Of a stretch of 64,000 nucleotides of DNA, positions 22,972 through 33,870 are shown one piece after another. Both the position numbers and the translations under genes were made by a program. Each line of letters begins with the position of its first letter. Positions within the stretch are counted from its first letter, which is position 1. This stretch comes from Strix aluco (taxonomy: Eukaryota; Chordata; Aves; Strigiformes; Strigidae). The stretch lies in NCBI RefSeq assembly GCF_031877795.1, contig NC_133954.1, forward strand, positions 8,709,256 to 8,773,255, given 5' to 3'. The notes below the pieces were generated by a model. It did not search any database. It was given only the letters and a program-made list of their open reading frames with translations, and was not told the DNA's origin.

Positions 22972-23055
22972 GTTATTTTTCAAGATTCCCTCTTATTTTT
23001 CAGGATTTCCCTCTTATTTTTCAGGATTTCTCTCTAATTTTTCAGAATTTTCCCC
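22972..23055 (+). repeat. Four tandem 21-nt repeats, TTATTTTTCAGGATTTCCCTC
   Basis: Copies start at about 22972, 22993, 23014 and 23035. Each contains a pyrimidine tract ending in CAG (CAA in the first), like a 3' splice site. Confidence 0.8.
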
Positions 23056-23182
23056 CTTTCTCCTCCATGAGCAGTTTGTGAATAATACTCAATGAAACCA
23101 CTGAAAAAATGTCTCTCCATTCTCTAAACTTTGGGCGCATTGCATCACTAATTAAAAATATTTTAACGAATCCTACTATTCC

Positions 23183-23210
23183 TAAACCGATACTTGAATT
23201 TATCGGTTTA
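23183..23210. repeat. Perfect 10-bp inverted repeat, TAAACCGATA / TATCGGTTTA
   Basis: Arms 23183-23192 and 23201-23210 with an 8-nt spacer, in a unique AT-rich block. Could be a paired protein-binding site or a small hairpin. Confidence 0.7.
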
Positions 23211-25139
23211 TGAATTTTAATATTTATAAGAGGCTTCTGGAAAACCAGTGGCTGAGGAGAAGAGAGGAGCGAGTGGCTGTGCAGGGCGGCCGGGCTGGGA
23301 TAATTTGCAGTGAATCTGCTGCGATGCACAGGCCGTTATTAGTAGATGTTTAGTTCTTTTCGGTTTTTGGTTTTTTTTTTTTCCTTTAGGTGCTACCCCA
23401 GTTCAAACAAAAGCAGTATTTAGTGACAATTTATAAAGATGCAAATCCCCTCTTCTCTCTTTTGTCTCAAAATACAAAGACAGAAAAGTGGGTTTAGTTT
23501 GAAAATAAGCTCGGCTTGCGGGGCCGCAGGCTGCGGCCATCCCTGCTGCTGCTGTTGTTCCCTTTTCCTCCCCGTAAAACAACACGATTCTCGGGGAAAA
23601 AACACCAAAAAAATAAATCGAAAATGTGCTTTCTGATGAAAACTGTTTAAACTACCAGAGAGGCCTAGGAAAAGCAATAGATTGCATCAGACCAAATGGT
23701 GCTGCTCAGGCCGCGTTTAAAAGGTTTTGAGCCTTGCTTGGGGTAAAACCGAGAGATTTAAGGCAAAGCCGGGGCAGGTCCCGGCGAGCGGATCCCGAAG
23801 GGATGGAGAAACGAGTCGTTATTTTTTTAATCAGCTGAGCTGTGTTTGCTCCGGAGCTCCTTCGCGAGGTTTTACTGGCGTGGGAGGAGGGTCCCAGTTC
23901 AGGGAATGAAAAACGCGCCCGTCCTTCCCCTGGCTTCAAACATCCCAAGGTCGCTCGTTCAAACTTTCTGCTTTATTTCCATCTTTCTTACTAAACAGCC
24001 TTTCACCATCCTCTAACAAAGAAACCACATTTTTCTAGAGAGCAGCTGAAGGAAATTATACAGTAATAAACACTGCCGATTGGAAAAAAAAATAATGTTT
24101 GTTTGTTTTCCTAAGCAAATACAGCTAAATACTTCCAAGAGGGTTTCTTCTCCTGGAGAAATCCTTGCGAAGAGGCTTGGAGGAGGGTCCCGGTGAACCC
24201 GGCAACTTCGAGGGATGCGATGGGAGGCTGGAAGGGGAGAACCTCCATTTTCCGGCTGCCTTCAACGAGCCTATTTTTTCCCCGATTATTTAAAAGATTA
24301 TTTTTGTGGCGATAGAGAGAAGTGTGTGTCCTTTAAAACAACCCCCCCAAATCAACAGCCTTCTAAGAAAGAGGAAAAAAAGAGTTTGTAGATGGAAGAT
24401 TTCATGCCTCAATTTTAAAGCCAGCAGAGAATTCGCATTAGTCTTCTGTCGCCTTTTGATGTTTCCTATATTATGTTGTGATTTGGTTGTTTTCCCTCTT
24501 CTTGCTTAATCCAGGCTCTTACTCCTTTTACGGGAACAACTACTAATAAAAAATTTTTTCAGATTAGTAAATTATAAGCCCAGAACTTTTTCTTTTTAGC
24601 AAATTTCATCTGAAGAAATCTTAAATCACGGTTGGGGTTTTTTTTTTTTTTTTTCCTTTAAATCTAGCCCAGCTAAACCAGGGAAAGTCTCTTATTATGT
24701 CTAACCTATTGATTTACTACTAACACAGGATTTTGTTTGCTAGTTCAGTTTAGAATTAAAAGAATGCTGGAAAATATTTTTGTTGCTAAGATAAGCTTAA
24801 ACCAAAACTCTTCCTTGCCCTTCAGTAAGTGCTGGTATGGGGACAAATTAAAAGCCATGCAAGAAAGCCACAATCTTTTTATAAGACGGAGAATGGTCTT
24901 GGATATTGCCTTTTCCCTCAAAGAGCATTTTATATTCTTTGGGCAACATTTATCAATTCTTATTTAAATTGCACTCATACCTACAACACTTATTCCTTAC
25001 CTTTTAAGTGTTATCTTTAAAGCAATTATGATTTAAAATTCCTCCGAGACAAATACCCTCAGAGCATTTTTAAACTGTGTAAAGTTTCATGTTGTCAAAC
25101 TTTAAAAGGGAAAAACTTTTTTTTTTTTTTTTTACCTTT

Positions 25140-25420
25140 TACAAAGTATTTCTCCTGCCTGTTATTGATTGACAAGTTTATTATTATTATGAATGGATTC
25201 TCCCATTTCCCAGTCCTCTTCAAGGCCTGATGTGGATTGAGAGCCTGACCAGTTGCTTATTGACCCATGATGGCTATACAATGACCCTGCTGCCCCCAGC
25301 CTGACCCTGGGACCCCCGAAGGACCCAGCCCAACAGAACAGGGCTCAGATATGCAAAGTTGGAGCTTTATGAGCTTTGGGGAGGGGAGGGGGAGATGGCA
25401 AAGTGGGCGAGGGTTTCATT
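25140..25420. promoter_or_regulatory. Possible regulatory block with PBX/MEIS-like site
   Basis: Contains TGATTGACA at 25166-25174, nine of ten bases of the PBX-MEIS/PREP composite motif, followed by homeodomain-like TTATTATTATGAATGG and an ATGCAAA octamer core near 25353. Inferred. Confidence 0.22.
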
Positions 25421-26397
25421 AACAAAAATGTGTTTATTGTAAATAAAAAAGGCAAAGGGGCTGTTTAAAGGAACATGTCCTAAAGGATCGCAGCTCCCTT
25501 CTGGATGGGGAGTGCTGAAGCCTCGGAGCCCTTTTTATACCCACACACACCTAATTGGGACAATAAAAGGAGAAAAGCTGACGCTCGCTCTGCTGAGTTT
25601 CTTGGCTGCCTGGGTGATACTCAGTAAGCGTTGCTCCATTTCGAAAAGTGACCGAATTTGCTCAAGTTGGAAATGGCAGCCTCCTTTAGGGAGGGAAACA
25701 AGGAAGCCCGTGGAAAGGCCCACTCGCACCGCAGCTACTCGCCCTCCCTCGTGCGTCCCCGGTGCGGGTGTCTGCGCCCCGCCGGCGTGCGAGGCCGTAC
25801 CCTCGTTCTGTGCCGAGGTCTGGTGCTCGTGCAGGGAGAGGAAGCAAGGCCTTTGGAAATGGGGTCAGCAGGGATGAGTGAAATAAAAAAGGTTAGAGTG
25901 GATATCAGCGTTAATATTCACCCTTTTGTCTCTTCTCCCACTAAGTGAGGAAATGAAGGGGAAAAGCATCTCCTCCTACCCTCGAAAGGCAGCTCCTCTG
26001 CTCCGTTACTGTACAGGGTTTGTGGGCGAGCTAATAATTATTTGTGAGAGCTGGTGTGTAGCCCAGAGAGTGTGGGTTTGTGAAACAGCATTTTGCTCCA
26101 TTTCAGAAAGTAAGGGGATCCGCTCCCCACCCTCACTCCCTCATTTAATGGGGATACAGTTGTTTAAATAATTTCCCTCTTCCCAAAACAAATGCAGGAG
26201 AACGAGAGCTCATTTTTTATCCTAATTGATGGATCGCTGAAGACAAGCCTTTGAAGAAAACGGCTGTCAGCAGTGGGAGATACCCAGAGCATCTGGGTTA
26301 GATAGGTATAAAGCAAAGAGCAACCTGCATTCTTTGCGAGGCTGGATGCTCTCAGATTATAAACCACGGCGATTGCTTTTGATTTCACCATAAAAAA

Positions 26398-26417
26398 CAA
26401 CAGCAGCAGCAGCAGCA
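26398..26417 (+). repeat. (CAG)6 microsatellite
   Basis: Short CAG run in intergenic DNA; not in a supported reading frame. Confidence 0.75.
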
Positions 26418-26555
26418 AGTTGTTCTGACACTCTCAAAACATCTGGATTGTAAAGTTTGCTGGTTTCTGGCAACAGCAACAATAATAATAAAATCTCTCA
26501 CCGTACGGGCAGATCCCCAGGGTTTCGCCAGGGTTTCGGCTCGACCCAGCTGAGA

Positions 26556-26586
26556 TGTACATTTGTACATGTACAGAAAATGTACA
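26556..26586. promoter_or_regulatory. Cluster of four TGTACA motifs
   Basis: TGTACA at 26556, 26564, 26570 and 26581, four copies in 31 nt. TGTACA resembles the steroid-receptor (AR/GR/PR) half-site. Function inferred. Confidence 0.3.
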
Positions 26587-26902
26587 TTCGTGTGCACATC
26601 CCAAAGCCCTCCCCGGCGGTGGGTGCAGGGGATAACGCACCAGAGCTCTGCGCATCCGAAGAGAAAAAGCTCTGGCAGCTCCTAACCGCGGGGCCCACGC
26701 ACCTGAAGGCAAGATCTGGGGGTTATACTGAGTGTGTGTGTTTAAATAGCCTGAATTTTGATGGAAATCTTGGGTTGTGGGAGAGTTTCACACCAAACCT
26801 GGGGTACAGAGGTACAGAGTCACAGCAAACTCTCTTGGGGCTCAAGGAGCCCTGGACCGGGGTGACTCGGGGACTCGAGCATGGCCCCAACGGGTTTGTG
26901 CA

Positions 26903-26953
26903 CCCACGGACCCAAGGACCCACGGACACACGGACCCACGGACCCACGGACGG
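26903..26953 (+). repeat. ACCCACGG octamer minisatellite
   Basis: About six copies of CCACGGAC-type 8-nt units with small variants (CCAAGGAC, ACACGGAC). Confidence 0.8.
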
Positions 26954-27096
26954 AGGTGTGGGATCTCCGTGCCCAGCGCGACCCGGGCAGGAGCTGCTCT
27001 ACCTGCTATTGAGCTGGGTTAAACCCTGGAATTTGGGATGAAAAAAGTTTTTATAGGGCTGAGAATTGCTCTCAAGTACTTTCCGCGCGTTACTCC

Positions 27097-27123
27097 GGGG
27101 GGGGGGGGGGGGGGGGGGGGGGG
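27097..27123 (+). repeat. 27-nt G homopolymer
   Basis: Uninterrupted G-run at the left edge of the orphan CpG island. G-quadruplex-forming; its true length is uncertain. Confidence 0.85.
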
Positions 27124-27389
27124 AGGTTCCATCTGTTTGTCTTTATTTGATTTTATTATTATTTTTTAAGACCGTGGCATCTCCCAGCTGCCAAATGGTT
27201 CTCGGTTTCCTAAGACTTAAAGGAAGAGGAAGGCACCGAGCTGGGAAACAATAAAATAGAAAATATTTGCCTTTCGCTCCAAAATGGACATTTCAGCTTC
27301 AGCTCCACTTTCTAGGAATCGCCTGGCAGAAATGTCCCGCTCCGTGGGGGAGGGACGGGAGAGCTTGTGGCTGTGTCCCCCCTTCCCCT

Positions 27390-29110
27390 GCAGCTCCTGC
27401 AGCCGCCTTTGCCTCGGCGGCGGGGGGGGGTCTCTCGTCCCCAAACAGAGATGAAACAGATGATTTCGGGGAGCGGCTTCGGGGCCGCTCGCAGGTTATC
27501 CCTAAAAATCGAGGTCCCCGAGGGAGCGAATACCGGGGCGGGGGGGACACACCGGGTCCCGGGGCGGGGGGACACCGGAGCCGGGGCCAGCGGTGCCCGG
27601 CCGGGGCGAGCGGCTATCTCACGGGGTGAGCTGGGTCGGTGGGTACCGCGGGGGGGCCTGGGGGGGGTGCAGGGCTGGGGGTGCCCGGCTTCGGCCGGGG
27701 GTGCTGCTGGAGCCGGCTCTGTCCCGGCTATTCCGCCTCTTTCCACTGATTTTTCTCTTTGGTGCTTGTCAGAAGGGACCTATAAAAACACGCCCCCCCC
27801 TCGCCCCCCCGGTTGCTCTCAATACACTGGCAGGAGTGTGCCGGCCGCGGGGCTCTGGGTGCTGCACCCACCCCCCCCCGCCGCAGGAGCGGGGCATGAA
27901 AAAGCGGGGTGACAGCGGCGGTCCCCGTCCCCGGCTCCATCCCTTCAGCCCAGCGTCCCTTCACTGCGCCTCCCCCCGCCCCGGGCCAGCCGCCTCCCCA
28001 GCCCCCCCTTCCCACGCCCGCACCTCTTGGCACCGGCTCCGAGCTCAGCCTCGCCGGCAGCTTTCGCCTTTGCCTCCGGAGATACACTTAAAAAAAACCC
28101 CAATAAATAAATCAGAGGAGCCTCTCGGCTGTCCCTTGCCCGGGGGGGGGGGGTGGGGGTGGGGGTGGGGGGTGTGTCTGTGCCCGCCGCTGCCCCCGTT
28201 CCCTGCGGGACCGGGCTGGCTTTTGAGTGCGTCGCGTTTTATCTCTGCTAAACCCGGTTTACTCCCGGGGAAAGCTCGGCTTAACTTCGGCTGCCGGGAT
28301 GGGGCAGGGGAGAGCGGGGGCTGGGTTGGACAGACAGGGGAGCCCAGAGGAGGATGGACAGATGGACAGACGGAGGGGATGGAGGGAGGGAGGGAGGGAG
28401 GGAGGGAGGGAGGGAGGGAGGGAGGGAGGGAGGGAGGGATGGGTTGGTGGGAGAAATAGTCGAGGACTAGTTCTGCCTCTCGCGGTCATTCCCATTTCTG
28501 AACGGTTTCACACCCCCAGAAAAGCCGACACATGCCCCCAGCCATGACCCCCCTTCCTCGCCCTCTCAGGTCAGAATCTGCCCGGGGCTAGTCCCCGTCC
28601 CTGCCCGTTGCCCCGGGGGCGCGGCCGGAGGATGGGGGTTTTGGGGGGCTGGGGCTCGCCCGCCCGCGGGCTCAGACCCCCACCACGGGGCAGCCGGGCT
28701 GGGACGGGGGGGCCCGGCCCGGTGGGGAAAGGCGAGATGCGGGCGCCCTCCGGAGGTTTCCCACCGCCAGCCTGGCCGCAGGGCACGCGTTTGGGGATAA
28801 AAAAGGGCATTTTTAGGCTTTGCCCAGCAGAGGTCCCCGGCTGCCTTCCCACGAGCAGCCGGGCGGCTCGCGGGCACCCCGGGCCAGTCCCGGGCCGGTG
28901 CAGCTGCCTGCACCCACCCGGCAACGCCGTGATCCCCCCCCACCCCGATCCCCAGGGCACCTGCTCAGCCCCCCCGGCTCTGAGCATCACATCCCGGCGG
29001 TGTCAGGCGCTGGGGACCCCGTGGGGCTGGCACAGACCCTCCTCCGGGCGGGCGGGGGGTGTGTGTGTGTCTCCTCCTCCTCCACGGCAAAGCTGCCGGT
29101 TTACCCGGCA
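27390..29110. other. Orphan CpG island between EPOP and MLLT6
   Basis: About 1.7 kb of high-GC, CpG-dense sequence with many GC boxes and G-runs, not associated with either recognised gene (9.7 kb upstream of EPOP, 9.9 kb upstream of MLLT6). The ORFs in it show no recognisable domain and contain the simple repeat. It could be the promoter of an unannotated transcript or a Polycomb-type CpG island. Confidence 0.45.
28376..28440 (+). repeat. (GGGA)n tetranucleotide array
   Basis: About 15 GGGA units, nearly perfect, in the orphan CpG island. Purine-only strand, quadruplex and triplex prone. Confidence 0.9.
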
Positions 29111-29429
29111 GAAATAGAAATTCCTCGCACGGGAGAAAGAAACAGCGGGGGGGGAAAATCCCCTTTCTCGGCACACTTCGTGCCGAGATGCATGGCAGGG
29201 CACGGAGCAAGCAGCCTGACTGTGCAGAGATCGCTGGGAGCTTATTTGACTGAAGTGGGCAGCAAAAATCAGGGCAGGGACCTGGAAATACACCCGCTGG
29301 GCTGGGGAGATGCGGTTAAAGCCATGCGGGGGGAAAATGTGCCCACCCCAACACCACAATTGCCCTGCAGAAAGGTGGGGGGGGGGTGTGCAGGGAAAAG
29401 CACCACTAAAACCTGCCACGTCAGAGCTG

Positions 29430-30420
29430 ACACTTAGAAAATCACATTAGCCTAAAGCCTTTCTGCCCCCCGAAGTGACACAGTTCTGTAAACCGAGTTG
29501 CATTTTCAATTTCAGGTCTTCTCACTATTTTTATAATCCCGCTGTCAACGAGCCAAAACAGAATGAAAGAAAGAAAGAGAACAGAGTGGGTTTGTCTATA
29601 TTAGGAAATTACTCTAAATATACCGCTGTGTTTGTGCAAACCTTTCATCCAGACCCACTACTACTTTATACTGTTCTTACGGCAGATTATTTTAATTTAG
29701 CAATTAACCAGATCGAATTAAATGAATGTAAACTGGATTTAGTGCACTTGAACAGGTTTTGCACCTGTGAAATTCCTCAGCATAGGTGAGTCAGCACATC
29801 ACATGTACAGATTTGCTCCAAAGCAGCCTGCGACGGCCTTGCTCTCAGAGACCTTTATGCACCGATTTTTGAGTTTTAGAAATGATTCCCGTTCCTGGGT
29901 CTCTCAAGTTAAGCGCAAAAATATTTGAGCGTCGAGATAGATAGATATGAATCACGGCTAAACTGATTTATTCCAAATATTACTCATTAATTAGGCTGAA
30001 ACCATGAGCCTAATTTTGATCCCTGAGCTCTCATTGGGACATGGTGCCGGTGACTTCACACACTGTTTTGGAGGTAAACCTCAAGGGTGTCAGAATTTGG
30101 CCATCTTTTATTTTCCAGGGGACAAGCTATGACTCACCAGTGACTAAGTAACAGGTTACAGCCTCAACATTTCTGATGAGTAATAGGGTGTGCGAGAGGA
30201 TCTAACCCATTCTGTCAGTCACTAAGTAGACACATGGTTAAAAGGCCGATCCTGACAGCGAGGCAGATCGGCAGAGTCCCTGATAAATCACTGAAATTAT
30301 CAGTAAAGGAAACAGTTTCTTCCTCTGACAAATAATTAGGACATTTATCGTAAACAGGCATCTCAGACTGGTCCATGCAAATCTCCTAAGAGCAGTAATG
30401 AAGGGTTAAAGGTTTGATTA
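29430..30420. promoter_or_regulatory. Possible distal enhancer / conserved noncoding block
   Basis: About 1 kb of AT-rich, high-complexity sequence directly right of the orphan CpG island. It includes TGAGTCAGCA (29787-29796, AP-1/Maf half-MARE), CATTAATTAGG, ACAAATAATTAGG and several GATA-like ATC cores. Its texture differs sharply from the GC-rich flank. No coding potential recognised. Confidence 0.3.
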
Positions 30421-30634
30421 TATTTTCTTTTCCGTTTTTGCAGCTCTTGCTAAGAACCAGAGCTACTCACTGGTTGATAAACACAAAGTGCACCCTGTGG
30501 CTGCCTCAGCCCCCACGGGCCTGCGGCCACCCTGCCCCACACTGGGCACCCACTGTCCCCCGTCCCACCAGCCCTGTGGGGCTTTGGGGGGGCTCAAGGG
30601 GCACGGTAGGTTTTGTAGTTTTGAAAATGGAGAG

Positions 30635-31325
30635 ATCATAGAACCACAGAATGGTTTGGGTGGGAAGGGACCTTTAAAGGTCACCTGGTCCAACCCCCTG
30701 CCATGGGCAGGGACATCTTCAACCAGATCAGGCTGCTCAGAGCTTCATCAACTGGCCTTGAACCCTCCCAGGGAAGGGGCAGCCACAGCTTCTCTGGGCA
30801 ACCTGTGCCGGGGCCTCACCACCCTCACAGGGAAGAATTTCTTCCTTAGATCTAATCTAAATCTCCCCTCTGTCAGTTTAAACCTGTTACACCTCATCCT
30901 ATCCCTACACCCCCTGATCAAGAGTCCCTCCCCCCTTTCCTGTAGCCCCTTTCAGTCCTGGGAGGCCGCTCTAAGGTCTCCCCAGAGCCTTCTCTTCTCC
31001 AGCTGAACCCCCCCAACTCTCTCAGCCTGTCCTCACAGGGGGGTGCTCCAGCCCCCCGAGCATCTTCATGGTCACCTCTGGCCCCACTTGAGCAGGTCCG
31101 TATCCTTCTGATGTTGGTGCCCCCAGAGCTGGACCCAGCACTGCAGGGGGGTCTCCTGAGAGCGGAGCAGAGGGGGAGAATCCCCCCCCCTCGCCCTGCT
31201 GCCCACACTGCTCTGGGTGCAGCCCAGCACACGGGTGGCTTTCTGGGCTGCCAGTGCACGATACTGGTTCAGGGTCAGTTTTCCACCCACCAACACCCCC
31301 AAGTCCTTCTCCTTGGCACTGCTTG
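30635..31325 (-). mobile_element. CR1 LINE fragment, minus orientation, with ORF2 remnant
   Basis: Starts with ATCATAGAACCACAGAATGG, the reverse complement of a CR1 3' end, then ACCTGGTCCAACCCCCTGCC and the rest of the 3' region. It continues about 690 nt into the reverse transcriptase reading frame. Few lesions are visible, so it is fairly young. It lies midway between EPOP and MLLT6. Confidence 0.9.
31072..31325 (-). pseudogene. CR1 ORF2 (reverse transcriptase) C-terminal remnant
   Basis: Minus-strand reading gives GVLVGGKLTLNQYRALAAQK and then a degraded QLWGHQHQKDTDLLKWGQR, which I recognise as the C-terminal end of avian CR1 ORF2 (usual pattern EKDLGVLV...CALAAKKA...). The N-terminal part of the ORF is absent because the element is 5'-truncated. 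It is not a host gene. Confidence 0.75.
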
Positions 31326-31354
31326 CAAGTGGTAGGTGGTGGATAGATGTGGGT

Positions 31355-31488
31355 GTGGGGAGGGATGCAGGAGGGATGGAGGGAGGGATGCAGGAGTGGT
31401 GGATGAAGTGATGGGTGCAGGGAGGGATGCAGGGGGGGATGCAGGGGAGGATGGAGGAAGGGATGCAGGGGGGGATGGAGGGACAGCC
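31355..31488 (+). repeat. GGGATGCAGG/GATGGAGG minisatellite next to CR1
   Basis: Roughly 12 degenerate GGATGCAGGGAG-type units starting about 30 nt after the CR1 fragment. Confidence 0.8.
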
Positions 31489-32510
31489 GTGCTGCAGGGA
31501 GGTGCATTGCCTCTGCCGTCTGTGGGGTGGGCGAGGGGCGTCATGGGGCCGCCTGCGCTCAGGGCCGCCCGGTCCCGGGCCGGGGCTGCTCTGGGGCCCC
31601 CCCGCCGTCCCCCGCTTCCTGCCCGGCTCCCGGGAGCGCGACGCCGCCCCCGCTGCCTGCGCACCCGCGGCCCCGGCGCTGCGCGGGGGCAGGATGTCGT
31701 TGCCTGAACCTCAGCGCTGCAGCTCGCAACCAAAAAAGCCGCCGATCGTTTCCTGTCAATATTCACGGGGCTTTCTGAGCCCCGACGGTTCCCAGCCCCG
31801 GGCAGGGGCCGGGCTGGCCCACCGGGCACCGGGCAGCTCCACCACCAAGCCCCGGCATCCACTCCGGGGGGTCCCGGCAGCCCCTCCCCGGGCCTGCAGC
31901 ACCCAGAACACCCCCCTGGGCTGTGGGTAAAGATGTTTTGGCAGAAATCTTAGGGAGCGGGAGGGGTTGGGGTGGGAGCTGACACCCCTCCCCAGCCCTG
32001 GGTGCTCTCCGGTGGAAGGTGTGAGCAGCAGCGCGGAGCTGACGCAGCTCCACGCGCGACGTGTTCTGTGATGGATCCTTCTGCACACTGGAAACCAGCT
32101 TGAGAAGTCATTATATACATCTATATAAAAGTATATACAGAGGCAGTTTGGGTGGAAGGAAGCAGAAAGCCTCACCCTGTGCAGGTTTAACACCCCGGAC
32201 CGTTGCCAGCCTGGCCACGGGGTGGTGAGGGATGGTGGCCTTTGCCCCCCCAGTTGCCCCCCGCCTTGCTGTGCCACAGGGCTGGTCCCACGCGGGATAT
32301 TTTCAGCCCTGGGAAAATCACTTCGGCCTGGAACAACGACTTGGTTTTGTGCCGTCACTGCAGGGCTGTTACCTTCAGGCTTTTACCTCAGGTTTCCTGT
32401 CTTAAAGGCAGTTTCCGATAGCGCAGCCAAGAACTGAACATACAAGTGCAAGCTAAGCTGATGCAACGCTCCAAACCCATGCAAGGACGTCAGAGCAGAG
32501 CGTTTAATTA

Positions 32511-32530
32511 AACTGGTTTGTAAACCAGTT
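32511..32530. repeat. 20-bp palindrome AACTGGTTT-gt-AAACCAGTT
   Basis: Nine-base arms with a 2-nt spacer. The half-site resembles grainyhead/LSF family binding sequences; the factor is inferred. Confidence 0.65.
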
Positions 32531-33710
32531 AAATGAGAGCAACTGGTGGGTATAGGCAAAGCTTCAACCCTGCCGACTGTTTTCTAAAGGCGCTAAAAAT
32601 GCGGGAACGTGCGGAAAAAGTCCCAAGGCACAAAGGGAAACAGGTGCCTAACTCCCATTAAAAAAAATCCGTTTGTGATTATGAATCCCCACTTTCACAT
32701 CAGGACCCAGGCTGAAGACTCAGGGCCTGTATCTATGACGTACCAAACACTCTGCCACGCCAAAGCACCCCGGGACAGTTTAAATGCTCTCCGAAGCCTT
32801 GGTCCTGCTCCGCACACATCGGCAGAGGTCTGGGCACACCGAGAGGTTGGAGCAGCTCCAAAGCTTGTTTTGGTTTTAAAGCCAGGGCATCTGTTTAGGT
32901 TCCTAAAAATGAACTTGAAAGCCTAAGTACAGGCTCCTTAGAAATACTCTTGGTTTCTGGACACAGACCACATCACTTACTTCTCTAGTAATTGTTGTGT
33001 ACTTTCACTGCCTAATGTAAATAATAATAATAATAAAAATAATATGACACTAATAAGTCCTTGGTTCTGCCTCCCCGTAGGGAATTAGCCTAATTGGTCT
33101 CTTGAAGTTCCTTCCAAAGCAATGTTTATGTGATTTTTATGACTATCCCATTAGGTTTGTTAAACTGGACTTGTTTTAGAGATGTTCCTCAACTACATGG
33201 TCTGTAGCACATTCTCTCTTTTGCAGGAAAAAGTGAATAAACAGCTAAACCACTTTAAATACATGACCCAGAGGAATTCCTGTCACCCCAGCGGGAGAGG
33301 ACAGTGAGGTAAGCGGGCTGGAAAGTGGTCGTAAATACGGGTATGTCACAAAAGCGTGGGAGTTTCGGCTTTTAGGGCGAGAAGAGACAGAGCGATTCTA
33401 ACAATCCCTTCAAAATATTTCCACTCATAAAAGAGTAATTTAGTACCAAAAGCAAATTTGTCATCTTCCTGTACAATGACCTACTATATTAATCAATTTT
33501 ACTGTTTTGAATGCATCAAAACCATGAAGACAAATATGATCCACTGTCTTGTTTGATTTAAGCTGCTAGAGGAAAAAAAAAAAAAGGCAGGCATAGAAGA
33601 TATTTCAGTTGCTATTTTTTTCCTTTATAAGTCACTAATGGCACTCTTTCATTTCAAAGTTGTTAATGACATCACTGTTTCCTTTCAAAGTCCTTAATGA
33701 CATTGTTTAA

Positions 33711-33870
33711 TGAATAATAACTTGCACTTATATAGTGCTTTTTCAGATAAACAACCCAGAAGTGCTCTGCAGTAGGGAATTGGTCAGACAAAGAGGGAAA
33801 ATGAGGCACAAAGGGAGGAAGTGACTTGTCCAAGGCCAGAAAGTTACTGACGAAGCAAAGCCCCCGGGGG
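33711..33870 (-). mobile_element. MIR/CORE-SINE-like old repeat
   Basis: Contains AAATGAGGCACAAAGGGAGG and AAGTGACTTGTCCAAGGCCA, the familiar reverse-complement tail of MIR-type SINEs, preceded by GCACTTATATAGTGCTTTTT. Diverged, ends approximate. Confidence 0.45.

Larger units (their letters stand above)
18400..30634. other. Left half of the EPOP-MLLT6 intergenic region, no protein-coding gene supported
   Basis: Apart from the repeats, CpG blocks and candidate regulatory blocks listed separately, I see only unique noncoding sequence. 23900-25140 is notably AT-rich with long poly-T tracts. The longest ORF (288 codons near 27593-28459) reads through G-runs and the GGGA array and is not credible. 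Confidence 0.5.

Noticed and set aside
27593-28459. 288-codon plus-strand ORF in the orphan CpG island
   Set aside because: Ends by translating the GGGA array (repeated Gly-Arg-Glu-Gly) and shows no domain. GC-rich DNA lacks stops by chance.
29475-29789. 104-codon ORF with normal amino-acid composition
   Set aside because: It looks more protein-like than most but has no recognisable domain, no Kozak support and no splice partners. It lies in an AT-rich block that is better explained as regulatory DNA.
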